Numbered from the stretch's first letter, positions 36,801-44,879 are shown. The stretch: DNA of 64,000 nt from CAVVAY01 sp963746465 (GCA_963746465.1 CAVVAY010000007.1:434001-498000); one strand, 5' to 3'. Made by a program: numbers and translations. Notes: a model not told the origin generated them from the sequence alone.

Positions 36801-37368
36801 CCGGCTCGGAGCGCCGGCTGTGACCGCCGAGCTCCTCGGCCGGGTCGGTCCGGCGAGCGTGCACCAGGCCGAGGATCGACATCAGCAGCAGGAGTCCGGC
36901 GCCGATGAAGGACGCGATCGCCGCGTAGAGCGCGATCTGGCCCATCGTGGCGAACGCGTAGGCGTTGAGCAGCAGGCCGCGCAGGGTCTCGCCCTTGAAG
37001 CTGCTCGCCACCAGGCCGGCCAGCTCCTCGTCGTCCGGGTTTGCCCGCGATGCGGCGCTCAGTTCTGCGTAGGACCGGCCACCGGATGCCTCGGCGAGGT
37101 GGACCGCGATGTAGTGGTTGGCGAACGCCTCGGCCTGGGCGCCGGTGGTGAGCTTCTGGCCGGCGTACTTGCTGAGGTACGGCTTGACCGCCGGGTCGGC
37201 GATCGCCTCGCCCTCCGGCATGACGATCCTCTGAGCGGTGAGCTGCTCCCGCACCTGGTCGGTGACGAAGGTGTGGGCCCATGTGAGCAGGCCGCCGGCC
37301 ACCAGCAGGACGACCGCAAGCACGAGGCCGCCGGTCGCCATGAGCCCGTCGAACGTCTTGCGGCGCAT
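36787..37368 (-). CDS. Two-span membrane protein in the DevR locus, function unknown
   Basis: The 193-residue protein has a membrane span near the N-terminus (about 10-31, LVLAVVLLVAGGLLTWA) and another near residues 140-165, with an external domain of about 100 residues between them that contains ADPAVKPYLSKYAGQKL. No enzymatic motif is visible. The ATG at 37368 has an excellent AAGGAGAA site. Two DevR-box-like palindromes lie 90-140 bases upstream, which suggests control by the DevR-type regulator. Confidence 0.75.
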   Translation of the reverse strand: MRRKTFDGLMATGGLVLAVVLLVAGGLLTWAHTFVTDQVREQLTAQRIVMPEGEAIADPAVKPYLSKYAGQKLTTGAQAEAFANHYIAVHLAEASGGRSYAELSAASRANPDDEELAGLVASSFKGETLRGLLLNAYAFATMGQIALYAAIASFIGAGLLLLMSILGLVHARRTDPAEELGGHSRRSEPVLVG

Positions 37369-37460
37369 AACTTTCTCCTTGTCCGGGCCGCCGGTCCGCC
37401 GGCTGCCGAGGTGTGTCTTGCTGACACCTCGAGACTCGCGGAGCGGGCCGCATGCTCACA

Positions 37461-37508
37461 GGGCCGAAGGGCCCGTCCTGGTCGGGACGCCGGCGGGACC
37501 TTCGGCCA
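37461..37508. promoter_or_regulatory. Two DevR/DosR-box-like palindromes
   Basis: GGGCCGAAGGGCCC (37461-37474) and GGGACCTTCGGCCA (37495-37508) are versions of one 14-bp motif, GGG-[CA]-C-[CT]-TTCG-[GA]-CC, and their starts lie 34 bases apart, about three helical turns. A third copy is at 39668-39681. The position upstream of the 37368 gene and the linked DevR gene support a regulatory role. The match to mycobacterial DosR boxes is partial. Confidence 0.55.
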
Positions 37509-37527
37509 GCCGCCGGGCGAGCGCCTG

Positions 37528-38520
37528 CTAGCGGCGTTCGACCACGTCGTCGACCGGACGCCGGCGGGCGCGCCCTCCGGTCGTCGGCGAGGCCTGCGCG
37601 GCCAGGCCGACCCGGAGCACCATCTGCGGGTGTCCGACCAGCCCGAGCTCCGCGGCCAGCCGGGACCGGGTGTCGGGTACCTCGAGCGCCTGGGTCATCG
37701 GCGATGCGACAAGTCCGTGGACCGTGGCGGTGAGCAACAGCCGGCCGAGTGCCTGCCCGGCCGCCAGCCAGGACGCCGGGTCGTCGTGCTCGGTGCCGAT
37801 GAGCACCACCAGCGGGTGCTCCGGACGCGGTGGCTCGCCGCTCCAGCGGGGTTCTCTGTCGTCGCGGTCGGCGTCGAAGTCGCGCAGCCGGTAGCTGGAC
37901 CCGCGCTGCGCGGGTGCTTCCGCGGGCACTGCTGCGGCGGGAATCCCGTCGCCGCTGTCCTCGTCGCGGCCGGTCCACTGGCGCAGCTCCTCGCGGTACG
38001 CCGGGTCCGCCGACTGGACGTCGTCGGCCCGCGCGAGCAGCACGGTGACCGCTGCCGCGTCGTCGGCCGAGTCGACCACCCGCAGCCAGCAGCCTTCGGC
38101 ACGCACTGCCTCGGCCAGTGCCCGGACCAGCTGCGGCGGCACCGGGGAGTCATCGAACACGCCGCGCTCGGTGTGCCGGACACCTACCGCGGCAGCCAGC
38201 GCGCGTTCGTCCTCACCGGGCTGGTGCGCGCCGGCGAGCTCCAGGTCGGCAAGGTGCTCGGGCGCCGCGGCGTCCAGCAGCGTCGTCACCCGGGCTGCAG
38301 AGCCGAGACCGGCGGCGGTGACCCTTGCCAGCAGCAGGGCGGCGCCGCAGCTGAGGTGCCGCGCCCGACCGTCCGGGTCGACCACCGGGAGCCCGCGGGA
38401 CGGATCGGTCCACAGCTCGATCACGTTTTCGTGCGCCACGAACCGCCAGGGCTGGGTGTTGTGGACCGAGGGTGCGCGGGTCGCCGCGCTGACCACTGCG
38501 TGCACGAGGTCATCGGCCAT
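37528..38520 (-). CDS. Acg-type nitroreductase-like FMN-binding protein
   Basis: The 330-residue protein resembles the Acg (Rv2032) family found in DosR regulons: TRAPSVHNTQPWRF at the N-terminus, HLSCGAALLLARV, RHTERGVFDD, and WLAAGQALGRLLLTAT. Acg-type proteins are degenerate nitroreductases that may bind flavin without efficient turnover, and are induced by hypoxia or NO. The start ATG is one base after the DevR stop and is preceded by GAGGAG, so it is the third gene of a PPOX-DevR-Acg operon. Confidence 0.88.
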   Translation of the reverse strand: MADDLVHAVVSAATRAPSVHNTQPWRFVAHENVIELWTDPSRGLPVVDPDGRARHLSCGAALLLARVTAAGLGSAARVTTLLDAAAPEHLADLELAGAHQPGEDERALAAAVGVRHTERGVFDDSPVPPQLVRALAEAVRAEGCWLRVVDSADDAAAVTVLLARADDVQSADPAYREELRQWTGRDEDSGDGIPAAAVPAEAPAQRGSSYRLRDFDADRDDREPRWSGEPPRPEHPLVVLIGTEHDDPASWLAAGQALGRLLLTATVHGLVASPMTQALEVPDTRSRLAAELGLVGHPQMVLRVGLAAQASPTTGGRARRRPVDDVVERR

Positions 38521-38521
38521 C

Positions 38522-39187
38522 TCAGCTCCTCGGGTGCTTGCTGGCGAACACGGCGGCCTGGGTGCGGCGCTCCAGCCCCAGCTTGGCGAGCAGGCTCGAC
38601 ACATAGTTCTTCACGGTCTTCTCTGCGAGGAACATCCGCTCGCCGATCGCCCGGTTCGTGAGCCCCTCACCGATCAGCTCGAGCACCCGGCGCTCCTGCT
38701 CGGTGAGCGCGTCCAGCGCGGTGTCCTGCTTCGGGCCCTCGCGCAGCCGGTCCAGCACCTGCTGGGTGACCGCCGGGTCGAGCAGGGACTGGCCGGCCGC
38801 CACCCGGCGTACGGCGTCGAGCAGGTCGCGACCGCGCACCTGCTTCAGGACGTAGCCCGCGGCGCCGGCCATGATCGCGGAGAACAGGGCTTCGTCGTCG
38901 TCGTACGACGTGAGGATCAGGGCGGCGACGTGGGGGTCACGCGACCGGATCTCGCGGCAGACGTCGATGCCGGAGCCGTCCGGCAGCCGCCCGTCGAGGA
39001 CCGCGACGTCGACGCGGAGGGCTGGGATGCGCCGGATGGCCTCCTCCGCGGAGCCGGACTCGCCCACCACCTCGATGTCGCCGTCGGACTCGAGCAGGTC
39101 GCGCAGGCCGCGCCGGACCACCTCGTGGTCGTCGAGCAGGAACACCCGGATCGTGTCCGCGGTTGCCGGCGTCTCGCTGGTGTCCAT
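38522..39187 (-). CDS. devR: DevR/DosR-like NarL-family response regulator
   Basis: The 221-residue regulator has a receiver domain with LLDDHEVVRRGL, phospho-acceptor VLDGRLPDGSGI and lysine in GYVLKQV, then a LuxR helix-turn-helix with LTEQERRVLELIGEGLTN and EKTVKNYVSSLLAKLGLERRTQAAVF. The last motif is nearly identical to the mycobacterial dormancy regulator DevR. A DevS-like haem kinase is encoded 2 kb away, making a hypoxia/NO-responsive two-component system. It lies 9 bases after the PPOX gene in one operon. Confidence 0.92.
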   Translation of the reverse strand: MDTSETPATADTIRVFLLDDHEVVRRGLRDLLESDGDIEVVGESGSAEEAIRRIPALRVDVAVLDGRLPDGSGIDVCREIRSRDPHVAALILTSYDDDEALFSAIMAGAAGYVLKQVRGRDLLDAVRRVAAGQSLLDPAVTQQVLDRLREGPKQDTALDALTEQERRVLELIGEGLTNRAIGERMFLAEKTVKNYVSSLLAKLGLERRTQAAVFASKHPRS

Positions 39188-39196
39188 GGGTCAGGT

Positions 39197-39631
39197 CTAC
39201 CCGATGCCCGCGATGGCGGTCGCCACGTCAGTCTCGATGCGACGACCGGTGACAACCGTCGACGGCAACCGGAGCAGCAGGTCGAGTCTGCCGGGAGCCC
39301 AGCTGTCCAGGACCGAGAGCACCCGGGACTGCTCGATCGGCTCGACCACGTGCAGGGCCAGGCCGGTGACCACGACGCTCCAGCCGGTGCGGGTGTCCGG
39401 GTCGAGATGGTCGACCTCGAAGGCGAGGACCCCGCCGAGTGCAGCCCGCGCGAGGCGGGAGCCGCTGCTGGTCGCGAGCACGACGTCCTCGCCGAGGACG
39501 GCGTACGAGACGGGCAGGACGGCTGGCAGCGCCCGCTCGCTGAAGACGACCCGGCCCACCCGCTCGGCTCGCAGCAAGGCCAGGCACTCCCGACGGGAGA
39601 GCACCACCAGAGAACGATCGTCCTGCCACAT
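39197..39631 (-). CDS. Pyridoxamine 5'-phosphate oxidase-family protein
   Basis: The 144-residue protein has the split-barrel FMN-binding pattern: LSRRECLALLRAERVGRVVF, LPAVLPVSYAVLGEDVVLATS and the GWSVVVTGLA strand. Many such small proteins bind flavin or F420 and belong to DosR-type stress regulons. It is the first gene of the PPOX-DevR-Acg operon, with a DevR-box-like palindrome 37-50 bases upstream of the ATG at 39631. No strong ribosome site is visible at this start, so it is uncertain. Confidence 0.82.
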   Translation of the reverse strand: MWQDDRSLVVLSRRECLALLRAERVGRVVFSERALPAVLPVSYAVLGEDVVLATSSGSRLARAALGGVLAFEVDHLDPDTRTGWSVVVTGLALHVVEPIEQSRVLSVLDSWAPGRLDLLLRLPSTVVTGRRIETDVATAIAGIG

Positions 39632-39667
39632 GCACGAAGGATCGCTCGCAGCGGGGCTTTCGCGGCA

Positions 39668-39681
39668 GGGTCGAAAGGCCC
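39668..39681. promoter_or_regulatory. DevR/DosR-box-like palindrome upstream of the PPOX-devR operon
   Basis: GGGTCGAAAGGCCC (39668-39681), read on the minus strand as GGGCCTTTCGACCC, matches the motif of 37461-37508. Its position suggests DevR autoregulation. Confidence 0.55.
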
Positions 39682-39717
39682 GCGGCCGGACGCAGGAGGT
39701 CCCGCGGGGACCCGGCC

Positions 39718-39742
39718 GCTCTTGCAAACGATTTGCAAGAGC
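39718..39742. promoter_or_regulatory. Perfect 25-bp palindrome overlapping a promoter, probable metalloregulator operator
   Basis: GCTCTTGCAAA (39718-39728) and TTTGCAAGAGC (39732-39742) are exact inverted repeats around CGA. TTGCAA (39733-39738) could be a -35 element and TAAGAT (39755-39760) a -10, 16 bases apart, with the -10 ending 7 bases before the ATG at 39768. The importer transcript would then be leaderless, with the palindrome over its -35. A Zur, MntR or other Fur/DtxR-type repressor is the likely ligand. Confidence 0.7.
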
Positions 39743-39767
39743 GAACCACAAGCATAAGATGTCAGCC

Positions 39768-40781
39768 ATGGAACGGAGTCGTCGTCACCGCAGGGTCGCC
39801 CGCCTGCTCGGACTCGGGCTGGTCGGCCTGGCGGCGACGGCCTGCGGCGGTGGCGCGGACCCCGCGGACGACGGGCGGCTGCACGTCGTCACCACGGTCG
39901 CGCCGATCACCTCGATCGTGGCAGCGGTCGCCGGTGACCGGGCGACGATCGACGGCCTGGTGCCGGAAGGCACCAACTCGCACACCTTCGACCCGCCACC
40001 CAGCGCCGCCGAGGTGCTGTCCGAGGCCGACCTGGTCTTCGTCAACGGCCTTCGGCTCGAGGAGCCGACCAAGGAGCTCGCCGAGTCGAACATGAAGGAT
40101 GGTGCACGGCTCGTCGAGGTCGGCACCCGGGTTCTGCCGAAGCGTGACTACATCTACGACTTCTCGTTCCCGAAGAAGGACGGCAAGCCCAACCCGCACC
40201 TGTGGACCGACCCGACGTACGCCATCAAGTACGCCGCGGTGATCAGGGACGCGCTGGCCAAGGCCGACCCCGACGGCGCGGCCGACTTCGACGCCAACTT
40301 CGCCGCGTTCGAGCGGCAGGCCACGGCGCTGTCCGAGGCGCTGCGCGCCGACCAGGTCACCATCCCGGACGGCAAGCGAGAGTTGTTGACCTACCACGAC
40401 GCCTACGCGTACTTCGCGAAGACGTACGGCTGGAACGTGATCGGCGCGATCCAGCCGAAGAACTTCGAGGACCCGACTGCGCGCGAGGTGGCAGCGCTGA
40501 TCGACCAGATCAAGGCCGAGGGCGTCCCGGTGATCTTCGGCTCGGAGGTGTTCCCGTCGAAGGTCCTCGAAGAGGTCGGCCGCGCTACCGGCGCGCGGTA
40601 CGAGGACACGCTGCGCGATGACGACCTGCCCGGCGAGCCCGGCGACCCGGAGCACTCGTGGGCGGGCCTGATGCGGTACGACTACGTCACCATGATCACC
40701 GGGCTTGGTGGCCGGGCGCCGCAGCTGAAGGCCCTCGACACCGCACCCGCGGTGCCCGACGACGCGGACTACCCGCAGTGA
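39768..40781 (+). CDS. Metal ABC transporter substrate-binding lipoprotein (ZnuA/MntA-like)
   Basis: The 337-residue protein has a lipoprotein signal ending LAATAC and the cluster A-I solute-binding fold. Metal-ligand candidates are the histidine in EGTNSHTFDPPP, the histidine of NPHLWTDP, the histidine of LLTYHDAYAYF, and a late acidic FGSEVFPSK. It would capture Zn2+ or Mn2+ outside the membrane for the ABC importer encoded downstream. No long His-rich loop is present. An in-frame ATG at 39759 adds three residues. The stop overlaps the ATPase start as GTGA. Confidence 0.93.
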   Translation: MERSRRHRRVARLLGLGLVGLAATACGGGADPADDGRLHVVTTVAPITSIVAAVAGDRATIDGLVPEGTNSHTFDPPPSAAEVLSEADLVFVNGLRLEEPTKELAESNMKDGARLVEVGTRVLPKRDYIYDFSFPKKDGKPNPHLWTDPTYAIKYAAVIRDALAKADPDGAADFDANFAAFERQATALSEALRADQVTIPDGKRELLTYHDAYAYFAKTYGWNVIGAIQPKNFEDPTAREVAALIDQIKAEGVPVIFGSEVFPSKVLEEVGRATGARYEDTLRDDDLPGEPGDPEHSWAGLMRYDYVTMITGLGGRAPQLKALDTAPAVPDDADYPQ

Positions 40782-41560
40782 CCGCCGCACTGGCTGACGG
40801 CGTGCTCGTGCAGATCTCGCACGCCACCTTCGGCTACGACGGCACCGCGGTGCTGCGTGACGTCGACCTCGTCGTGCGGGACACCGACTTCGTCGGCGTG
40901 GTCGGGCCGTCCGGGTCCGGAAAGACCTCGCTGCTGCGTCTCTTGCTGGGCACCGAGCGCCCTCAGCACGGGTCGGTGGTGCGCCGCGAGGAGCTCACCG
41001 TCGGCTACGTGCCGCAGCTCGAGACGGTGAACTGGAGCTTCCCGGTCACGGTGGCCGAGTGCGTGCTGATGGCCCGCAGCGGCCGCCGCCTGCCGTGGCC
41101 GTCCCGTGAGGAGCGGGCGGCCGTCGCCCGGGTCCTCGACCGGCTGGGCATCGGGGCGCTCGGCGGCCGGCACATCCGCGAGCTGTCCGGCGGCCAGCAG
41201 CAGCGGATGTTCATCGCCCGCGCGCTGCTGCGCGAGCCGCAGCTGCTGCTGATGGACGAGCCGACCAGCGGCGTGGACGTCGCCAGCCGGCACGACATGC
41301 TGCACCTGCTCGGCGAGCTCAACGCCGAGGGAGTGGCGATCCTGCTCACCACCCACGACCTCAACGGGGTCGCGGCGCACCTCCCGCAGCTGGTGGCGCT
41401 GCACAAGTCGGTGATCGCCGCCGGCAGCCCGCGTGAGGTGATCACGCCGTCGGTGCTGGAGCGGACCTTCGGGGCGCCGATGGAGGTGCTCGAGCACCTG
41501 GGGATGCCGATCGTCCTCGACCGCTACGACAACGAGAAGCAGCAGAGCGAGTCGGCATGA
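40778..41560 (+). CDS. Metal ABC transporter ATP-binding protein
   Basis: The 260-residue ATPase has Walker A GPSGSGKTS, signature LSGGQQQRMFIARAL, Walker B LLLMDEPTSGVD and the H-loop TTHDL. The alternate VPQLETVNWSFPVTV Q-loop region is typical of Zn/Mn importers. GTG start at 40778 overlaps the binding-protein stop, and its own stop overlaps the permease start (ATGA), so the three-gene importer is translated as one coupled unit. Confidence 0.95.
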   Translation: MTAALADGVLVQISHATFGYDGTAVLRDVDLVVRDTDFVGVVGPSGSGKTSLLRLLLGTERPQHGSVVRREELTVGYVPQLETVNWSFPVTVAECVLMARSGRRLPWPSREERAAVARVLDRLGIGALGGRHIRELSGGQQQRMFIARALLREPQLLLMDEPTSGVDVASRHDMLHLLGELNAEGVAILLTTHDLNGVAAHLPQLVALHKSVIAAGSPREVITPSVLERTFGAPMEVLEHLGMPIVLDRYDNEKQQSESA

Positions 41561-42438
41561 TCGAGACCCTGCTCGACCCGTTCGCCTACCAGTTCTTCGT
41601 CAAGGGCGTCATCGTGGCGACCCTGGCCGGCGGCCTGTGCGGACTGATCGGGGTCTACATCACCCTGCGCGGCATGAGCTACATCGGGCACGGCCTCTCG
41701 CACGCGGTCTTCGGCGGCTTCGCGGCGAGCTCGATCATCAGCCTCAACTACTACATCGGTGCCGGCATCTGGGGCCTCGCCTCCGCGCTGGCCATCAACC
41801 GGGTCACCCGCAGCCGCCGGATCGGGGCCGACGCAGCGATCGGGGTCATCACCACGGCGTCCTTCGCTCTCGGTGTCGCGCTGCTCACGGTGTTCGGCAG
41901 CAAGGGGCCGAGCTTCGACGCTGCACTGTTCGGCAGCATCATCGGCGTCGAGGCCTCCGACGTGTGGATCCTGGCCGCGATCACCGCCTTCACCGTCGGG
42001 GTGGTGGTGCTCAACTACCGCGCCCTGCTGTTCGCGACCTTCGACCCCGACGTGGCTGACGTCAGCGGGGTCAAGGTGGCCCGCACCGACGCGCTGCTCA
42101 TGCTGGTCCTGTCGCTGTCGATCCTCGCGACCCTGACCGTCATCGGCGTCACCCTCGTCGCGGCCACGCTCGTGGTGCCCGCCGTGGTCGCCAGGATGCT
42201 CACCGACCGGTTCGCCCGGATGCTGTGGCTGTCCAGCGGCATCGGAGCGGCCTGCGGCTTCGTCGGGATGAACCTGAGCTACCACCTCGACGTCCCGTCG
42301 GGCACCACGATCGTCCTCACCGGTGCGGCGGTCTTCACGGTGGTGCTGACGGTCACCGGCGGTCGCGGGCTCCGGCGTACGGCGAGAATGGACAGCCACG
42401 CCGAGCCCGTCCCGGCCCCGGCCGCCGTCGCCCGCTGA
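41557..42438 (+). CDS. Metal ABC transporter permease (ZnuB/MntB-like)
   Basis: This 293-residue protein has about eight to nine membrane spans and the ABC-3 family loop GLSHAVFGGFAASSI, which contacts the ATPase. RIGADAAIGVITTASFALGV and the late GVTLVAATLVVPAVVARML are family regions. It forms the channel of the Zn/Mn importer. A hydrophilic tail of about 20 residues follows the last span. Confidence 0.93.
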   Translation: MIETLLDPFAYQFFVKGVIVATLAGGLCGLIGVYITLRGMSYIGHGLSHAVFGGFAASSIISLNYYIGAGIWGLASALAINRVTRSRRIGADAAIGVITTASFALGVALLTVFGSKGPSFDAALFGSIIGVEASDVWILAAITAFTVGVVVLNYRALLFATFDPDVADVSGVKVARTDALLMLVLSLSILATLTVIGVTLVAATLVVPAVVARMLTDRFARMLWLSSGIGAACGFVGMNLSYHLDVPSGTTIVLTGAAVFTVVLTVTGGRGLRRTARMDSHAEPVPAPAAVAR

Positions 42439-42454
42439 CGGTGTGCGGCCGCCG

Positions 42455-43054
42455 TCAGGGGCGGACGTACTCGAGGTCGATCGAGCTGTGGTAGTCGGTC
42501 AGGCGCAGGTCGAGGCGCCAGCAGCCTGGCTCCGGCAGGTCGACGATGGACGGCCCGGCGCCGGCCAGCTTCCGGTGGACATGGGTCGTCGTGCCCTCGC
42601 GCACCGCGTCGATCCGCAGCGGCCCAGCCAGCGGCTCCCGGGTCACCCACAGGATCTTGTTGTTCACCTCGGCCGCGGGCGGTGCGTGCAGCGTGGCTCC
42701 GAACAGGATGGCGGCGACGGCCCCGTCCTCGCTGAGCACGTGCGGTGCCTTCGGCCGCGGCTCGCTGAACCCGGCGCGTGCCCAGGTCGGCAGGACGCCC
42801 GTGCGCACCGTGGACGAGCAGGCGCCGGCAGCCGGCAGCTCGGTGCTCGTCGTCGTGCCGCCCCGGAGTGCGGCCACGGTGACGCCGGTGAGGGCCAGCA
42901 CGCCGACGACGGCGACCACCGCGACGGCGACCTGGCGACGCTGCCGGAGTGCCAAGCCGCGCTGGCGGCCGCCGCTCACCAGGTCGGGTACCGGCGGGCT
43001 CAGCGTGTCGACGCTCGACCGCATGGCGCGGCTGAGCTGGTCCTCGAAGTCCAT
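42455..43054 (-). CDS. Membrane-anchored protein partnered with an ECF sigma factor
   Basis: The 199-residue protein has a cytoplasmic N-terminus of about 45 residues, one membrane span (VAVAVVAVVGVLALTGVTV) and an extracytoplasmic domain of about 125 residues containing EPGCWRLDLRLTDY. The arrangement downstream of a SigE-family sigma gene suggests an anti-sigma or signalling partner, but no zinc-binding HxxxCxxC motif is visible, so this is inference. The ATG at 43054 lies 35 bases after the sigma gene. Confidence 0.6.
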   Translation of the reverse strand: MDFEDQLSRAMRSSVDTLSPPVPDLVSGGRQRGLALRQRRQVAVAVVAVVGVLALTGVTVAALRGGTTTSTELPAAGACSSTVRTGVLPTWARAGFSEPRPKAPHVLSEDGAVAAILFGATLHAPPAAEVNNKILWVTREPLAGPLRIDAVREGTTTHVHRKLAGAGPSIVDLPEPGCWRLDLRLTDYHSSIDLEYVRP

Positions 43055-43089
43055 GTCGTCCTCCAGCGGTGTCGGCGGAGCCTCAGGGG

Positions 43090-43593
43090 TCAGTGGTTCA
43101 GCAGGTCGGCGAGGTCGTCGCCGAGAACGCCGCGCAGGCGGTCCAGCGCCCGACGGCTGCGGGTGCGGACTGCAGTCGGCGAGATGCCGAGCAGGGCGGC
43201 GGTCGCCGGGGCGTCCAGGTCCTCCCAGTAGCGCAGCACCAGGACCGCCCGGTCGGTGCGGTCGAGCTGGCCGAGCGCTCCGAGCAGCATCACCCGCAGG
43301 TCCGCGTCGCCGTCGCTGCTCGGGACCGGGGGCGGCTCCACTGCCTCGACCGGCCATTCGTGAAAGCTGCGACGCCGCCGTCGACCCAGGTAGCCGCGCA
43401 GCAGCACGGTCTGGGCGTAGGCGGCCGGGCTGTCGGCCCTCGCCACGGTCGACCAGCGCGCGAAGAGCCGACCCAAGGTGTCCTGCACCAGGTCCTCCGC
43501 GAGATGCCAGTCGCCGGTCAGCAACCAGGCCGTGCGGAACAGGGCAGCGCTGCGCGCGCTGGCGAACTCCTCGAAGCCTGGTTCGGCGTCCAC
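43090..43593 (-). CDS. ECF sigma factor, SigE family
   Basis: The 167-residue protein has sigma region 2 (FRTAWLLTGDWHLAEDLVQDTLGRLF) and region 4 (RAVLVLRYWEDLDAPATAALLGISPTAVRTRSRRAL in parts), as in the short actinobacterial SigE-type ECF factors. It would direct RNA polymerase to a small stress regulon. GTG start at 43593 is preceded by GGAAGGGAG. It forms an operon with the downstream membrane-anchored protein. Confidence 0.9.
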   Translation of the reverse strand: MDAEPGFEEFASARSAALFRTAWLLTGDWHLAEDLVQDTLGRLFARWSTVARADSPAAYAQTVLLRGYLGRRRRRSFHEWPVEAVEPPPVPSSDGDADLRVMLLGALGQLDRTDRAVLVLRYWEDLDAPATAALLGISPTAVRTRSRRALDRLRGVLGDDLADLLNH

Positions 43594-43696
43594 CGGCTCC
43601 CTTCCGTCGCGATTCCTCTGTCCTACCTGATGCGGTGGGTGGCCCCGGGTGTGACACCCCAAGCAACCGTCCGGCCGGCTCAGTAAGGTCGAGGAC

Positions 43697-44182
43697 GTGA
43701 TCATCCGGCCGGCGACCGACGACGACTGGGCCCAGATCTGGCCCTTCTTCGCCGCCATCGTCGACGCCGGCGAGACCTACGCCTACCCCGACGACCTCAC
43801 GTCCGAGACTGCGCAGGGGCTCTGGACGGAGCAGCCTCCGGGCCAGACCGTGGTCGCGGTCGAGGGCGCGGTGGTGCTCGGCTCGGCCAAGATGGGGCCG
43901 AACCGGCCCTCGCGCGGGGCGCACGTCTCGACCGCCAGCTTCATGGTGGACCCGAAGGCCCAGGGCAAGGGCGTCGGCAGGGCGCTCGGCCGGTACGCCG
44001 TCGACTGGGCGCGGGGTGCCGGCTACCGGAGCATGCAGTTCAACGCGGTCGTCGAGACCAACACGGCTGCGGTGGCGCTCTGGAAGGCCCTCGGCTTCGA
44101 CATCCTCACTACCGTTCCCGAGGCCTTCGACAGTCGCTCGTACGGGCTCGTGGGCCTGCACGTCATGTTCCAGCGCTTCTAG
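43697..44182 (+). CDS. GNAT-family N-acetyltransferase
   Basis: The 161-residue protein contains DPKAQGKGVGRALGRYAVDWA, the acetyl-CoA-binding R/Q-x-x-G-x-G/A loop, and NTAAVALWKALGF, both diagnostic for GNAT enzymes. The substrate is unknown. GTG start at 43697; a leading IIRPATDDDWAQIW strand is typical for the family. It is divergent from the sigma factor gene. Confidence 0.9.
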   Translation: MIIRPATDDDWAQIWPFFAAIVDAGETYAYPDDLTSETAQGLWTEQPPGQTVVAVEGAVVLGSAKMGPNRPSRGAHVSTASFMVDPKAQGKGVGRALGRYAVDWARGAGYRSMQFNAVVETNTAAVALWKALGFDILTTVPEAFDSRSYGLVGLHVMFQRF

Positions 44183-44220
44183 CTGCACCCGCTCGACTAC
44201 GCACAACGGGAGGAGACACG

Positions 44221-44415
44221 GATGCCGACCGGAGCAGCTTCGTGATCGCGCACCGGCTCTCGACCATCCGCGACGCCGACCTCATCCTGGTGATGGAGGA
44301 GGGCGCGATAGTCGAGCAGGGCACCCACGCCGAGCTGCTGGCGCGTGACGGCGCCTACGCGAGCCTGTACAACGCGCAGTTCGCCGGCGCCGCCACGGAG
44401 GAGTCCGATTCATGA
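44221..44415 (+). pseudogene. Remnant of an ABC multidrug-type transporter (internal deletion)
   Basis: From about 44226 the sequence reads RSSFVIAHRLSTIRDADLI and continues to a TGA at 44413-44415. This is the end of an ABC ATPase, with the H-loop histidine, ending in AGAATEESDS. Walker A, signature, Walker B and the membrane domain are missing. An ATG at 44221 with GGGAGGAG upstream is in another frame and could be the original start codon, so an internal deletion of well over 1 kb is the simplest explanation. The stop still overlaps the NUDIX start (ATGA), showing the former operon. An assembly deletion is the alternative. Confidence 0.8.
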
Positions 44416-44879
44416 CCGACCGGTTCCGGGTCGTCCCGGCCGCCTACGTCGTGTTCCGCCGGGACCACGACGGGCACCCGGAGGTGCTGCTGCAGCTGCG
44501 CCGCGGCACTGGCTACATGGACGGCTTCTGGGCCACCGCCGCGGCGGGTCACGTCGAGGCCGACGAGTCCGTGCTCGAGGCGGCCTGCCGGGAGGCGGCC
44601 GAGGAGCTCGGCGTCGCGGTCGAGCTCGATGACCTGGTGCCGCTGTGCGCGATGCACCGCACGGCTGGCAACCGCCTCCCGATCGACGAGCGGGTCGACT
44701 TCTTCTTCGAGCTGCGCCGCTGGCAGGGCGAGCCCCGGCTCCTGGAGGAGGACAAGGCAGCCGAGCTGCGCTGGTTCCGTCTCGGTGCGCTGCCCGCACC
44801 GGTCGTTCCGCACGAGCTCTTCGTGCTGGACCGGCTGCGCGGCGTCGGGCTCGATCCGGTCGTCACGTTCGGCTTCTGA
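44412..44879 (+). CDS. NUDIX hydrolase
   Basis: The 155-residue protein has a complete Nudix box, GHVEADESVLEAACREAAEEL in outline (G-x5-E-x7-REUxEExGU), at about residues 38-60, with the glutamates that bind Mg2+. It hydrolyses a nucleoside diphosphate linked to another group; the substrate is not predictable. It was the second gene of an operon whose first gene is now only a fragment. The start ATG at 44412 overlaps that fragment's stop. Confidence 0.92.
   Translation: MTDRFRVVPAAYVVFRRDHDGHPEVLLQLRRGTGYMDGFWATAAAGHVEADESVLEAACREAAEELGVAVELDDLVPLCAMHRTAGNRLPIDERVDFFFELRRWQGEPRLLEEDKAAELRWFRLGALPAPVVPHELFVLDRLRGVGLDPVVTFGF

Noticed and set aside
39698..39712. Palindrome GGTCCC-GCG-GGGACC as a fourth DevR box
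   Set aside because: Half-sites are similar but the TTCG centre is missing and spacing differs; left out of the motif set.
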